NCBI GenBank assembly: GCA_002699085.1
Contig: PAAR01000006.1
Span: forward strand, 1-64,000
Length of the DNA: 64,000 bases
Source: Micavibrio sp.
Lineage (GTDB): Bacteria > Pseudomonadota > Alphaproteobacteria > Micavibrionales > UBA9664
Direction of reading: 5' to 3'
Position numbers and translations under genes: made by a program. Below, piece by piece: positions 27,705-36,842 of this stretch. Position 1 is the first letter of the stretch. Each line of letters opens with the position of its first letter. Below the pieces are notes generated by a model. That model made no database searches. It saw only the letters and a program-made list of their open reading frames with translations, and had not been told where the DNA came from.

Positions 27705-28706
27705 ATGGAAAAACCAGTGAAAACAGATGTGGTGATTATCGGCGCAGGCCCTGTCGGCTTATTCGCTGTTTTTGAATGCGGGATGCTGGGTTTGAAATGC
27801 CATGTCGTAGATTCTTTACCTGAAATTGGCGGACAATGCACCGCCCTTTACCCTGAGAAACCAATCTATGATATTCCTGGATTTCCTTCTATTGACGCTG
27901 GCACACTGATTGAAAACCTAGAAAAACAAGCCGCACCTTTTAATCCGCAATATCATTTAGGGGTTACAGTAAGTGGTCTTACCAAGACAAATTGTGGTTG
28001 GAAAGTCATAACCTCTTCGAATACTACGATTGAATGTTCTGCCGTTATCATCGCTGCGGGGGCTGGTGCATTTGGCCCAAACAGACCGCCACTTGATGGT
28101 ATCGAAGCCTTTGAGAACAAGTCAGTGTTTTACATGGTTAAACGTCGTGATGATTTTAAAGATAAAATTGTGATGATTGCAGGGGGCGGCGATTCAGCGA
28201 TTGATTGGGCAAATTCTCTTTCTGAGGTCGCTAGTAAAATATATCTCGTCCATCGTCGTGATAAGTTTCGTGCCGCACCAGATTCAATTGAAAAAATGAA
28301 CAGTAACCCTAAAATTGAAAAAATCATTCCAGCGCAGTTACACAGTCTTGCAGGAAAAAATGGTGCGATAGAAAGTGTTACGCTCAGTGATCTTGAGGGT
28401 GAAAAAATCACCCTCCGTGTTGATTGCTTGCTGCCATTTTTTGGATTAGCGGCCAGTCTAGGGCCCATTGCTGAATGGGGATTAAACGTAGAAAATCATG
28501 TTATTCCTGTAAACCAACAAACAGCACAAACAGCACAAGCAGGTATTTATGCCGTAGGTGATATTGCGGCCTATCCGCATAAATTAAAGCTTATTTTAAC
28601 AGGTTTTGCAGAGAGCGCTCAAGCTGCCCATCATATCTGGCACCAACTTCACCCCAATCAAGAATTGCATCAGGAATACTCAACGACCAAAGGTATACCG
28701 AATTAA
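27705..28706 (+). CDS. Ferredoxin/flavodoxin-NADP+ reductase, thioredoxin-reductase-like type
   Basis: 333 residues. FAD site GAGPVGLFAVFE, IGGQCTALYPEKPIYDIPGFP, NADPH site IAGGGDSAIDWA and C-terminal GIYAVGDIAAYPHKLKLILTGFAE. The CxxC disulphide of thioredoxin reductases is absent, which places it with the YumC-like type of ferredoxin-NADP+ reductases. These pass electrons from NADPH to ferredoxin or flavodoxin. Ends 1 base before rho's stop on the other strand. Confidence 0.88.
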   Translation: MEKPVKTDVVIIGAGPVGLFAVFECGMLGLKCHVVDSLPEIGGQCTALYPEKPIYDIPGFPSIDAGTLIENLEKQAAPFNPQYHLGVTVSGLTKTNCGWKVITSSNTTIECSAVIIAAGAGAFGPNRPPLDGIEAFENKSVFYMVKRRDDFKDKIVMIAGGGDSAIDWANSLSEVASKIYLVHRRDKFRAAPDSIEKMNSNPKIEKIIPAQLHSLAGKNGAIESVTLSDLEGEKITLRVDCLLPFFGLAASLGPIAEWGLNVENHVIPVNQQTAQTAQAGIYAVGDIAAYPHKLKLILTGFAESAQAAHHIWHQLHPNQELHQEYSTTKGIPN

Positions 28707-28707
28707 T

Positions 28708-29964
28708 TTATTGGTTCATCGCTTGAAAGAACTCGTCATTACTCTTTGTTTGACGCAATTTATCAATGGTAAATTCAACCGCCTCCACTGTACCCATTGG
28801 GTTAAGAATACGGCGCAATACCCACATTTTGGACAATGTATCTTTAGTAACAAGTAGATCTTCTTTCCGTGTACCTGATTTTTGAATATCAATCGCTGGG
28901 AAGACACGTTTATCAGAGATTTTACGATCAAGCACGATCTCAGAGTTACCCGTACCCTTGAATTCCTCAAAGATAACCTCATCCATACGTGAGCCTGTAT
29001 CAATCAAGGCTGTCGCAATAATTGTTAAAGAGCCGCCTTGTTCGATATTACGTGCCGCACCGAAGAAACGTTTTGGGCGTTGTAGGGCATTGGCATCAAC
29101 ACCACCTGTTAGGACTTTACCAGAGCTTGGTACAACTGTGTTATAAGCACGTGCTAGACGTGTGATAGAATCGAGCAAAATAATAACATCACGTTTATGC
29201 TCCACAAGACGCTTCGCTTTTTCCATGACCATCTCAGCCACTTGTACGTGACGTTGTGCAGGTTCATCAAAGGTAGAAGATATCACTTCACCGTGAACAG
29301 AACGTGCCATATCCGTTACCTCCTCAGGACGCTCATCAATCAATAAAACGATCAAATAGGCATCTGGGTGATTGGCAGCAATAGAGCTTGCAATATCTTG
29401 CAGCATCACTGTCTTACCTGTACGAGGTGGTGCAACAATTAACGCACGCTGACCAAAACCAATCGGTGAAACAAGCTCAATAATACGCTGAGTCATTGCT
29501 TTTTTCGTTGGATCTTGAAGTTCTAACTTAATTTTACGGTCAGGATAAAGCGGTGTTAAGTTATCAAAATTGATACGATGCTTAATTTTTTCTGCACCTT
29601 CATGGTTAATGCTGCTGACATGAACAAGTGCAAAGTAACGTTCATTATCTTTTGGCGCACGAATAGAGCCTGTAATCGTATCACCTGTGCGAAGACCAAA
29701 ACGGCGCACTTGGTTTGGCGATACATAAATATCATCTGGACCCGGTAAGTAATTCTCTTCTGGAGAACGCAAAAAGCCAAAGCCGTCTTGTAGCACTTCG
29801 ATAACGCCTGTGCCTGTGATCGGCACATCTTGTTCTGCTAGTTTTTTAAGGATAGCGAACATCATGTCTTGCTTGCGCATAGAGCCGCAATTTTCGACAT
29901 CTAATTCTTCGGCAAAGGCTAGGAGTTCAGCAGGGGATCTTGATTTAAGTTCTTGGAGCTGCAT
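28708..29964 (-). CDS. rho: Transcription termination factor Rho
   Basis: Hexameric RNA helicase that ends Rho-dependent transcripts. The N-terminal cold-shock-like RNA-binding domain ([31 protein letters not shown] in outline), Walker [12 protein letters not shown], Walker [14 protein letters not shown], and the Q/R-loop region are all conserved. 418 residues, normal. The 240 bases upstream are free of genes and could be a regulated leader, as rho is often autoregulated. Confidence 0.98.
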   Translation of the reverse strand: MQLQELKSRSPAELLAFAEELDVENCGSMRKQDMMFAILKKLAEQDVPITGTGVIEVLQDGFGFLRSPEENYLPGPDDIYVSPNQVRRFGLRTGDTITGSIRAPKDNERYFALVHVSSINHEGAEKIKHRINFDNLTPLYPDRKIKLELQDPTKKAMTQRIIELVSPIGFGQRALIVAPPRTGKTVMLQDIASSIAANHPDAYLIVLLIDERPEEVTDMARSVHGEVISSTFDEPAQRHVQVAEMVMEKAKRLVEHKRDVIILLDSITRLARAYNTVVPSSGKVLTGGVDANALQRPKRFFGAARNIEQGGSLTIIATALIDTGSRMDEVIFEEFKGTGNSEIVLDRKISDKRVFPAIDIQKSGTRKEDLLVTKDTLSKMWVLRRILNPMGTVEAVEFTIDKLRQTKSNDEFFQAMNQ

Positions 29965-30202
29965 AAGGGTTATGCTCTTCTTCTAGGTAGAGAGAGTTTG
30001 GCACTCTCTTATAGGTTTCATTATGGGTTAAGTTATTAAGCTTTAAGACTTCCAGTAAAAACGATGATTTTTTTAGTTTTACTATGCTCGTTGAGCGGCA
30101 TAAATATTTATCATTGGATTGGAAATCATTAAAAGACCCCCCATGATTGCCATGAAAAAACTTTTCTGTCAATAGTTTTAATAATAAGGCTTGGAATTGC
30201 GT

Positions 30203-30709
30203 TTAATGACTTAAAAAAGAAATCAACACAATCGTATAAATCGCCACACCTAAAAGAATAAGGAATGGCTGGTAATTAGAAAAAATACCTTCTTTCGCTG
30301 TTGAAGCAAAACGTTCCCAAGCTTGGGACATCGTTAAGGCCACAAAGTCACCTTGCGAAAGCAAGCCAACAACATCACCCTTATCATCAACGATCGGCAA
30401 GTGACGGAAACGGCCTTGCGACATACGGCGCATACAATCCATAATCTGATCGTCTGCCTTGGCTGTTTTAAGATCTTTTGTCATCACATCAACAAGTTTT
30501 GTTTTTTCAATGCTCAACCCAGCACCAGCGACACGATTAAGAATATCACGCTCAGTCAAAATACCTGATAATTTACCTTTATTCGTAATAAGGATTGAAC
30601 CCACACCACGCTGACACATAGCATCAATGGCTGCAGCTAAACTGCTTGATTGCTCAATCGTTAAGACTTCAGCTTTATCTTTAAATTCTGGCATATCTGT
30701 AATACGCAT
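30203..30709 (-). CDS. CBS-domain protein with C-terminal membrane anchor
   Basis: About 168 residues. Two CBS motifs (SSLAAAIDAMCQRGVGSILITNKGKLSGILTERDIL in outline, and DQIMDCMRRMSQGRFRHLPIVDDKGDVVGLLSQGDF) form a Bateman module that usually binds adenine nucleotides. A C-terminal hydrophobic helix (PFLILLGVAIYTIVLISFL) would anchor it, an uncommon addition. GGAG lies 9 bases before the ATG at 30709 and only 3 before an ATG at 30715, so the former is preferred. Confidence 0.85.
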   Translation of the reverse strand: MRITDMPEFKDKAEVLTIEQSSSLAAAIDAMCQRGVGSILITNKGKLSGILTERDILNRVAGAGLSIEKTKLVDVMTKDLKTAKADDQIMDCMRRMSQGRFRHLPIVDDKGDVVGLLSQGDFVALTMSQAWERFASTAKEGIFSNYQPFLILLGVAIYTIVLISFLSH

Positions 30710-30771
30710 GAGCATGTTCTCCTTTAAAATTGATTAGAATAAAATAGCACAATTTTAGAAAAAGAGAAGGG

Positions 30772-31902
30772 TCAGCTTGTTTTTATATGCTTTTTCTTCA
30801 TCGCATAAAGTATCGCTATAAATACCCAAAAGCCTGTGAAACGAATGTTCTGGTGAACGAGCCCATGGCTAAAAATACTCGCCATCAAAATCCAATAAGA
30901 TAAGGGCGAACGCCATAACACACTTACTACAAAGATAATAAAATATCCTAAACCTACAACACCATAACTAAACAAAATAGTCGGCAAGGCTGCGTGCAAC
31001 TCCATATATTTATAATCGGGTGCAAAGCGATCAAACGCACCCTCGCCAGCGCCTAAGATTAAATATTCAGGGTTAGCTGGAATACGCAAATACCCTCGCC
31101 CCGCTAATGAATCATCTTGCTCTTTACCCAATGTATCAAGCCGATCAACAACAGGAGAAAAAGCCTTGGCGGCATAATCACGTAAGGCAAAATTTGGATT
31201 GATAAATCCGTAAGCAACAATAATGACGCCTATTAAGCATAAAATAATGCGCCACAAATTCTTTGTTTTAAGGGAAAATATATAAACAGCGAGCACAAAT
31301 GGAAACACCAACAAAAATGCTTTTGACAAAGATAATGCACCGATAAAACCGCATAAACTTAACCATATATAATCACTGGGTTTAAAAGACTGCTCTTTCA
31401 AAACATATAAGCTCGCAGCCACCAACAACGCCCAATAACCCAGCTGATTGGGATTATTAAATGTCCCGATATTGCGGGAACCAAAATCACCCGCAAAAAT
31501 CAAATAAACAGCTTGAATGACAAGGCTAATAATAAAGCCATACCGCAGCATACGCTTTGTCTGCTCTGGTGCCTTAGTAAACAAGATCATAAAAAAAGCG
31601 AACACACCGGCATTGTAAATATAGGTAAGGCTACTGAGTAAAAAGCGGTTATCGGGTGTAAAGATAAAATGATATAAATTAATGGCACAAACCAATCCAA
31701 CAAAGCCAATCAAGCTCAGCGATAATTTAGAAAACATCAACTTATTGCGAATGAGCATCATGGATGAAGCTGCCAAAATACCGAACATCATCAAAAAATC
31801 AGCTGGTTGCGGCAGACCACTTTGCACCACATAAAAAGGGCTTAGGACAATATAAACAAAGCCTATAAATAGTAAAAACTGAGGAACGTTCTTATGCGCC
31901 AT
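30772..31902 (-). CDS. O-antigen ligase/polymerase-family membrane protein (Wzy-like)
   Basis: 376 residues with 10 or more transmembrane helices and one larger periplasmic loop (about 250-300: LDTLGKEQDDSLAGRGYLRIP ... GAGEGAFDRF in outline), the layout of the WaaL/Wzy family. These enzymes polymerise or ligate undecaprenyl-linked oligosaccharides on the periplasmic side. Its likely partners (flippase at 333, Wza/Wzc at 21941-24600) are elsewhere in the window. Whether it polymerises or ligates cannot be read from sequence. Confidence 0.8.
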   Translation of the reverse strand: MAHKNVPQFLLFIGFVYIVLSPFYVVQSGLPQPADFLMMFGILAASSMMLIRNKLMFSKLSLSLIGFVGLVCAINLYHFIFTPDNRFLLSSLTYIYNAGVFAFFMILFTKAPEQTKRMLRYGFIISLVIQAVYLIFAGDFGSRNIGTFNNPNQLGYWALLVAASLYVLKEQSFKPSDYIWLSLCGFIGALSLSKAFLLVFPFVLAVYIFSLKTKNLWRIILCLIGVIIVAYGFINPNFALRDYAAKAFSPVVDRLDTLGKEQDDSLAGRGYLRIPANPEYLILGAGEGAFDRFAPDYKYMELHAALPTILFSYGVVGLGYFIIFVVSVLWRSPLSYWILMASIFSHGLVHQNIRFTGFWVFIAILYAMKKKHIKTS

Positions 31903-31943
31903 TGCAAAAGTATAGACGGGGTTTTAAAGCCCCAAAAGAGAAA

Positions 31944-31972
31944 CTTGAAAAATCCATCATTTTGGCCTATTT
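31944..31972 (+). promoter_or_regulatory. Candidate heat-shock (sigma-32 type) promoter of hsp20
   Basis: CTTGAAA (perfect -35 for sigma-32), 14 bases, then GCCTATTT, which matches most of CCCCATNT. It lies about 65 bases before the hsp20 ATG. Inferred from consensus only. Confidence 0.5.
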
Positions 31973-32036
31973 TGCTCCATATAAAAGTGCTCATTAGAGG
32001 CTTTGATACAAACGTGCTTTAGAAAGGCGACCCGTA

Positions 32037-32513
32037 ATGACTAGATTAACGCTGTTTGACAGCCCCCTTTTTCTCGGTTTTGACGAGATTGAACAAACCT
32101 TTGCCCGCCTTCAAAAATCCTCCCATGAAGGTTACCCACCTTATAATATCGAACAAATTGGCGAGATTGGCCTGCGCATTACAATTGCTGTGGCTGGTTT
32201 TACCATGGATATGCTTGATGTTGAAATTGAGAATAAACAACTCACCATTCGTGGCCGCCAACAGGGAAAATCAGAGGAAGAAGAAGACCGTATTTTCCTT
32301 CACCGTGGTATCGCTGCTCGGCAATTTCAACGTAGCTTTATTTTAGCTGATGGCATGGAGATTAAAGGCGCATGGATGGATAATGGCTTACTCAATATTG
32401 ATATGGAACGTGTCGTCCCCGTTTCAACAGCACAGAAAATTGCTATTCAAGGCCCAAAGAAATCATCAAGCAAAAAAGCTGAAGGTTATATTGATATCGA
32501 TCAAAAAGACTAA
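32037..32513 (+). CDS. Small heat-shock protein, Hsp20/IbpA family (copy 1)
   Basis: ATP-independent holdase that keeps unfolding proteins soluble. Alpha-crystallin domain at about residues 35-135: YPPYNIEQIGE, RITIAVAGFT, LTIRGRQQ, FLHRGIAARQFQRSFILAD and the GLLNIDMERV strand. It shows the IbpA-like start (SPLFLGFDEIEQTFARL). Similar in plan to copy 2 at 60187 but clearly diverged. The candidate CTTGAAA promoter lies upstream. It converges on the Nudix-nucleotidyltransferase with a 3-base gap. Confidence 0.95.
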   Translation: MTRLTLFDSPLFLGFDEIEQTFARLQKSSHEGYPPYNIEQIGEIGLRITIAVAGFTMDMLDVEIENKQLTIRGRQQGKSEEEEDRIFLHRGIAARQFQRSFILADGMEIKGAWMDNGLLNIDMERVVPVSTAQKIAIQGPKKSSSKKAEGYIDIDQKD

Positions 32514-32516
32514 GAC

Positions 32517-33812
32517 TTAACCTAATTCTTTCTTTGCCCAAACTGGCACACTATCACGGCGTCCCGTCTTAATCGCTTCTTCCAAACGAGAGCTAGAATA
32601 GAAATTATCTTCAGCGCATGGAATAATCTCTACGCGACCAACAAGATCAGAGCCGATAATTGGCTGACCCTCATAGTCATGTCCTTTAAACATGACATCA
32701 AAATCCATCGCACCTAAAATATTCTCATGATAAAAACTATCCGAAACAATAACGGCATCAACAGTTTCTAACCCAGCGATTGTTTGCGCGCGTTTTGTTT
32801 CTGTAATATATGGTCTCATCTCGCCTTTTTGTTCTGTTACCGTACGGTCAGAAGCGATAATGACAACAAGACGATCACATTGCTTTCGCGCATCTTCTAA
32901 AAACGATACATGTCCAGGATGCAGAATATCAAAAACGCCACTTGTTACGCCAACCGTCAATCCCTTATCTTTATAATAAGCTACAGTATCCGCCAGAGTA
33001 TCAATATCACTGGCAACTTTCTTTTGAAAAGAACGTGTTGGTGTTAAACGTGGTGATTTCTCAGTATAATGGGCATACACAATATCAAATAAAGAATATT
33101 GATCATGGTGCAATAAATTCACCTTACGTTGCGCAAAATCAGCTAATGGAAAAATCTTAACATCGCCAACTTCGGGTAAATCCGTATCTGGATTACATGT
33201 TTGAACGGCAACAGCGGCGCGATAATCCTCATCATGTTCCATTTTTTCAACATGTTCCAATACAGTCGGCACTTCATCTTTGGTAAGTTCAAGCATCAAG
33301 CCAATCACAATCCGTACCTCTCCCCATGGCAGCTTTAACGTTAGTGTGTCCATCGGCTTCAGACGAGATGGGTCAATCTCAAGCAAAGGCATACCATTAG
33401 CTGTCTTGAACTCTTCTTCACCCTCTCTTGCGGCGCCTACCCGTGGATGCTCGGGGACATCTTCAGCAGCGTCAACTTTTGAACTACCAGGTGTATGTGT
33501 CAATGTAATGAAGCCACCAGGTATCATATAAGATGGCTCAGATGGTTTATAATGCGCCCCAGCTTCAGCCACTAATGTCTTAATTTCACCCTCATGAGGA
33601 AAGGTCACAACGATGCCACATCCAACGCTAGCCTTAGCAACTTCTTCAATGACCGGACCATCTAAAGTGCTCCAAACAGGCAAATTCGGCCATATATCTT
33701 TTACAAGCTGACGAATAACTTCCTTACGGGCTTTATCGTTTAAAGATGCATTAGAAAAGGTATCTAAGAGCTCCTTTTTTATGTCGGTTATTTTTAACTC
33801 TAATGCGTCCAT
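32517..33812 (-). CDS. Fusion of Nudix-like domain and cytidylyltransferase-like domain
   Basis: About 431 residues. From the ATG at 33812 (AAGGA 7 bases before; an upstream ATG at 33827 is less likely), residues 60-185 resemble a Nudix hydrolase: PGGFITL at 98-104 and AAREGEEEF at 127-135, with the REUxEE core kept but an insertion of about 20 residues inside the box. Residues 285-430 form a nucleotidyltransferase of the RfaE/TagD class: GVFDILHPGHVSF (HxGH at 298-301), SDRTVTEQKGEMRP, and a KGHDY-like motif. Such domains join CTP/ATP to phosphosugars, pantetheine or polyols. The pairing is unfamiliar to me; a sugar-nucleotide or cofactor role is inference. Confidence 0.7.
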   Translation of the reverse strand: MDALELKITDIKKELLDTFSNASLNDKARKEVIRQLVKDIWPNLPVWSTLDGPVIEEVAKASVGCGIVVTFPHEGEIKTLVAEAGAHYKPSEPSYMIPGGFITLTHTPGSSKVDAAEDVPEHPRVGAAREGEEEFKTANGMPLLEIDPSRLKPMDTLTLKLPWGEVRIVIGLMLELTKDEVPTVLEHVEKMEHDEDYRAAVAVQTCNPDTDLPEVGDVKIFPLADFAQRKVNLLHHDQYSLFDIVYAHYTEKSPRLTPTRSFQKKVASDIDTLADTVAYYKDKGLTVGVTSGVFDILHPGHVSFLEDARKQCDRLVVIIASDRTVTEQKGEMRPYITETKRAQTIAGLETVDAVIVSDSFYHENILGAMDFDVMFKGHDYEGQPIIGSDLVGRVEIIPCAEDNFYSSSRLEEAIKTGRRDSVPVWAKKELG

Positions 33813-33968
33813 AATGTATTCCTTCATTTTATATTTATGAAAAAGATTAAGAACTGCCCACTATTCTGTCAATACCATTTCATTAAAAAGCCTTATACTT
33901 TTTACGTTTTCTTCAGTATTATAGACCATAATAGGGTCTAATGGGGAAAGGGCGTTTTTTTCGTGGTT

Positions 33969-34535
33969 ATGGCGAATCAAAAACAACATCAAAGTAAAAA
34001 TACGTCATTGGAAGATCTGGCACAGGATCTGGCTGGGCAACCTATTGTCTTTAATAAAAAATCAAGCGCTGCGCCAAAAATAACCTCGATAGAGGCCGCT
34101 TTCCGTTCATCGGACCCTGTTTTAGCAGCTCTTTACAAAGATTTAAAAAATAGCATGGATAATTATAGCACAGCTCGCAGTGCTTACGGCGATGATGATG
34201 CCATGCTTGAGATTATTGCCGACCAAGTTGATTCCGCTCGCTCTGCCTATGATACACGTCTTTTAGAGCTCAAAGCCAATCGTGGCATGATTGCCGAGGG
34301 GCTTATGCGCTATAAATCAGCCCAAGAGACAGATGATGAAGAAAAACGCTTAAAGGCAATTGAGAAAAAAGAAGAAGCTATCCGTGAACATTGGCGTCAA
34401 TGGTATATGCGCCTACGCATTGCCCAGCAACAGCGAGGGAAAAATGCCATTTGGGGCTGGTTGCTTGTATTACTTTTATTTTGGCAAGCACAGCACCACC
34501 GTAAACATCTACAATCTATTCAAAAACGTATTTGA
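33969..34535 (+). CDS. Hypothetical coiled-coil protein with C-terminal membrane segment (188 aa)
   Basis: The N-terminal part is polar; residues about 50-150 are charged and helical (LYKDLKNSMDNYSTARSAY, EKRLKAIEKKEEAIREHW), likely coiled coil. A hydrophobic helix near the end (IWGWLLVLLLFW) is followed by a basic tail. No family recognised. GTG at 33963 is in frame two codons before the ATG. It is followed by the GGDEF gene on the same strand after 62 bases. Confidence 0.6.
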   Translation: MANQKQHQSKNTSLEDLAQDLAGQPIVFNKKSSAAPKITSIEAAFRSSDPVLAALYKDLKNSMDNYSTARSAYGDDDAMLEIIADQVDSARSAYDTRLLELKANRGMIAEGLMRYKSAQETDDEEKRLKAIEKKEEAIREHWRQWYMRLRIAQQQRGKNAIWGWLLVLLLFWQAQHHRKHLQSIQKRI

Positions 34536-34597
34536 TTTAGTTACGTTCTATGTAATATTAACAATATCAACTTGTAATAATCAAAAAGAGTTATTTT

Positions 34598-35662
34598 GTG
34601 GTTTCAACAAACGAAGTTTTAAAAACAAAAGAAATAGCTGATAAGGCGCTCAAGCGTATTGAAAGCTCAGATCTTGCGCCAACACCCCAAACCTATGCGC
34701 TATGGTATCAATATTATGCTGAGAGCAATTTTGAACTAGGTCGAGCAGTTGACGTTATTCTGCGTAAGAGCAAGAAATTGTCTGAACAAGATTGTGCTGA
34801 ACTCTACCAAAAATATATCAACGAAGGTCAATCTGATGAAATGATCTTAAAAGCAGAGGCCACTGTTGCGCAGATCATGGAAGATGTCGCAAAAATCATT
34901 ACAGGCGCTCAAACAAATACAGGTAGCTATGGGAATGAGTTGAAAAAAACCAATCAAAGCTTAGGCAAAGTTCAAAACATCAATGATCTAAAAAAAGTTG
35001 TGACAGATATGGTTGCAACAAACAAAGAAGTTTTGGCAGAAAATCAGAATCTTGAACAAGAATTGTCACAATCAACAAAGCGCATGGATGATCTTAAACA
35101 AGAGGTTGAGCATGCTCGTGCAGAAGCCAAACAAGACGCTTTGACCAATCTTCTAAACCGTAAAGGGTTTGATGTCGTGATGAAAGAATCGTTGGCCTAT
35201 GCCAAAAAGGAAAGCCGTGCGATGTCACTGCTCTTAATGGATATAGATCACTTTAAGAAATTTAATGATACCTATGGTCACCAAGTTGGCGATCAAGTTC
35301 TGAAATTAGTGGGTCGTACACTTATTGAAGGTATTAAAGGTAAAGATACGGCAGCCCGCTATGGTGGTGAAGAATTTGCCGTCATCTTGCCAGAAACCAA
35401 TATGACCGCCGCCATTGCCGTAGCTAATGCCCTGCGCCGTGCCATTGCTAATAAAGAACTGGTTAACAAAAATACAGGCGAAACATTAGGCCGTATTACC
35501 ATCTCTGTCGGTGCCGCCGAATCTGTGAGCACAGAAAAACCTGAAGAAATTATTGAACGAGCTGATAAAGCCCTATACATGGCTAAACAAAGCGGTCGTG
35601 ACCGTGTTTGTGTAACACCCAAACCTGATGTTTATTCAGATTCAGACCAATATACAGCTTAA
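34598..35662 (+). CDS. GGDEF diguanylate cyclase
   Basis: 354 residues, starting with GTG (no ATG near). An N-terminal helical region (LAPTPQTYALWYQYYAESN, seen in many alphaproteobacterial cyclases) leads through a coiled coil (about 140-175) to a GGDEF domain: DALTNLLNRKGFD, MDIDHFKKFNDTYGHQVGD and GGEEF at 256-260. The GGEEF motif is active in known cyclases. The inhibitory I-site, RxxD, five residues before, reads KGKD, so product inhibition may be weak. No membrane helix is visible; input may come from a partner. Convergent with the protease fusion at 35678. Confidence 0.92.
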   Translation: MVSTNEVLKTKEIADKALKRIESSDLAPTPQTYALWYQYYAESNFELGRAVDVILRKSKKLSEQDCAELYQKYINEGQSDEMILKAEATVAQIMEDVAKIITGAQTNTGSYGNELKKTNQSLGKVQNINDLKKVVTDMVATNKEVLAENQNLEQELSQSTKRMDDLKQEVEHARAEAKQDALTNLLNRKGFDVVMKESLAYAKKESRAMSLLLMDIDHFKKFNDTYGHQVGDQVLKLVGRTLIEGIKGKDTAARYGGEEFAVILPETNMTAAIAVANALRRAIANKELVNKNTGETLGRITISVGAAESVSTEKPEEIIERADKALYMAKQSGRDRVCVTPKPDVYSDSDQYTA

Positions 35663-35677
35663 ATTTATAGATATATC

Positions 35678-36598
35678 TTAAGAATGTCTCCACCAAGCTT
35701 GCTCATTAATTGAGTAGATTGGCTGGTAACGATTAATTTGTGAGGCAAGCACCGCACGGCTATTTTGATTATCTAAAACATAAGGGCCGTCTTCTGTATA
35801 AACAATTAAAACAGCATGCATCTGGTTTTTAACCTTATCCTTAACAATCGCTAAGCGCATTTGTGCTGGATTAACGCCCAATTGCTTTAATGCCACATAT
35901 TTGGCCAGAGCAAAGTCTTCACAATCCCCGCCACGTGCAAAAAACTCTGATGGCGTTGCCCAATAATCTGACTTACCGTATAAATCAATATCCTCAATAT
36001 ACGGCATAGCATTGGCGAATGTATTAACTGCCTTAATTTTTTCAATAAGACTCAATCCTTTAAATTGCTGGATTTTGTTTTGCCAATTGCTATCTGGTGC
36101 AAAGCTAACACTACGATCTAACGCAACATGCCATTTTGTAAAGGCGGCTGTATTACTTGATCTTCTTTCAGATGAACCAAAAAGATTTTCATTTTTAAGA
36201 ATTTGCCGAGAGAAGTCAGGCGCCCGCATCACTGATGCCGTCTGAACACGCTTAGTTTGAGACGAAAAGCTCGAACCAGATTCCGCACGCACTGTTTTAA
36301 TACCACCCAAAGATGAAAAACCAATAACCAAACCAAGCGCCGTTGTTAATACACGACAACTCATTTGCTTCATTAATGTCTTCCATAGCGCAACAGGGCT
36401 AATAAAGCCAAGCTCCACCAAAACATCGCCAATACGGCCTTTAACTTGTTGCTGAAGTTTTAAGGCAATAACCAATTGATCTGGTGAAATTTTGCCTGAT
36501 TTCACAAGTAAATCACCTAATCTATCAACCGATAATGGTATTGATAAATGCGACAGAAACCCTGATTTTTTACCTGATAACCCCAAAATAAACCCCAA
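35678..36598 (-). CDS. MshEN-like domain fused to LapG-like transglutaminase-type cysteine protease
   Basis: 306 residues. Residues 26-67 (RLGDLLVKSGKISPDQLVIAL ... GRIGDVLVELGFIS) match the MshEN/T2SSE_N repeat that binds c-di-GMP in MshE-type ATPases. A hydrophobic stretch (83-100) precedes VRA-ES, which fits a signal peptidase or membrane-anchor boundary. The C-terminal domain (about 150-306) is the bacterial transglutaminase-like cysteine protease family: C226 in GGDCEDFALAKY, H261 in QMHAVLIV, D276 in YVLDNQ. LapG in this family cuts adhesins under c-di-GMP control. The long frame has no ATG before codon 76 (36373), which has GGAAGA ahead and would give a standard signal peptide. The long form would need a TTG start. 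Confidence 0.8.
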   Translation of the reverse strand: MGFILGLSGKKSGFLSHLSIPLSVDRLGDLLVKSGKISPDQLVIALKLQQQVKGRIGDVLVELGFISPVALWKTLMKQMSCRVLTTALGLVIGFSSLGGIKTVRAESGSSFSSQTKRVQTASVMRAPDFSRQILKNENLFGSSERRSSNTAAFTKWHVALDRSVSFAPDSNWQNKIQQFKGLSLIEKIKAVNTFANAMPYIEDIDLYGKSDYWATPSEFFARGGDCEDFALAKYVALKQLGVNPAQMRLAIVKDKVKNQMHAVLIVYTEDGPYVLDNQNSRAVLASQINRYQPIYSINEQAWWRHS

Positions 36599-36754
36599 AT
36601 AATCTTATATATATGTAACAACCCTAAGGCCATCATAACGATATTTGGTTAGGAAAAGATTAACAAAAGATGCTCTTTTATCTTTCTTCTTAATAGCAAC
36701 AAACAAGAAAGGTATCCGTTAAGCTAAGATATTGTTTTAATTAATAAATACGAG

Positions 36755-36774
36755 ATAGATAAAATTTTATCTAT
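36755..36774. promoter_or_regulatory. Perfect 20-bp palindrome, candidate operator
   Basis: ATAGATAAAA joined to its exact reverse complement TTTTATCTAT, in the otherwise A/T-rich 244-base region between the divergent protease gene and the small secreted-protein gene. Position suits a repressor site for one or both. No regulator is identified. Confidence 0.4.
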
Positions 36775-36842
36775 TCTTTACATATTCTTTAACTATTTAC
36801 AGTAGTCTAATAACAGTGAGAACAAATTGAGGGGATCTATTA

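Noticed and set aside
29945..30172. 75-residue minus-strand open frame overlapping the start of rho
   Set aside because: Overlaps the rho start in another frame, has no recognisable domain and lies in what is probably the rho leader.
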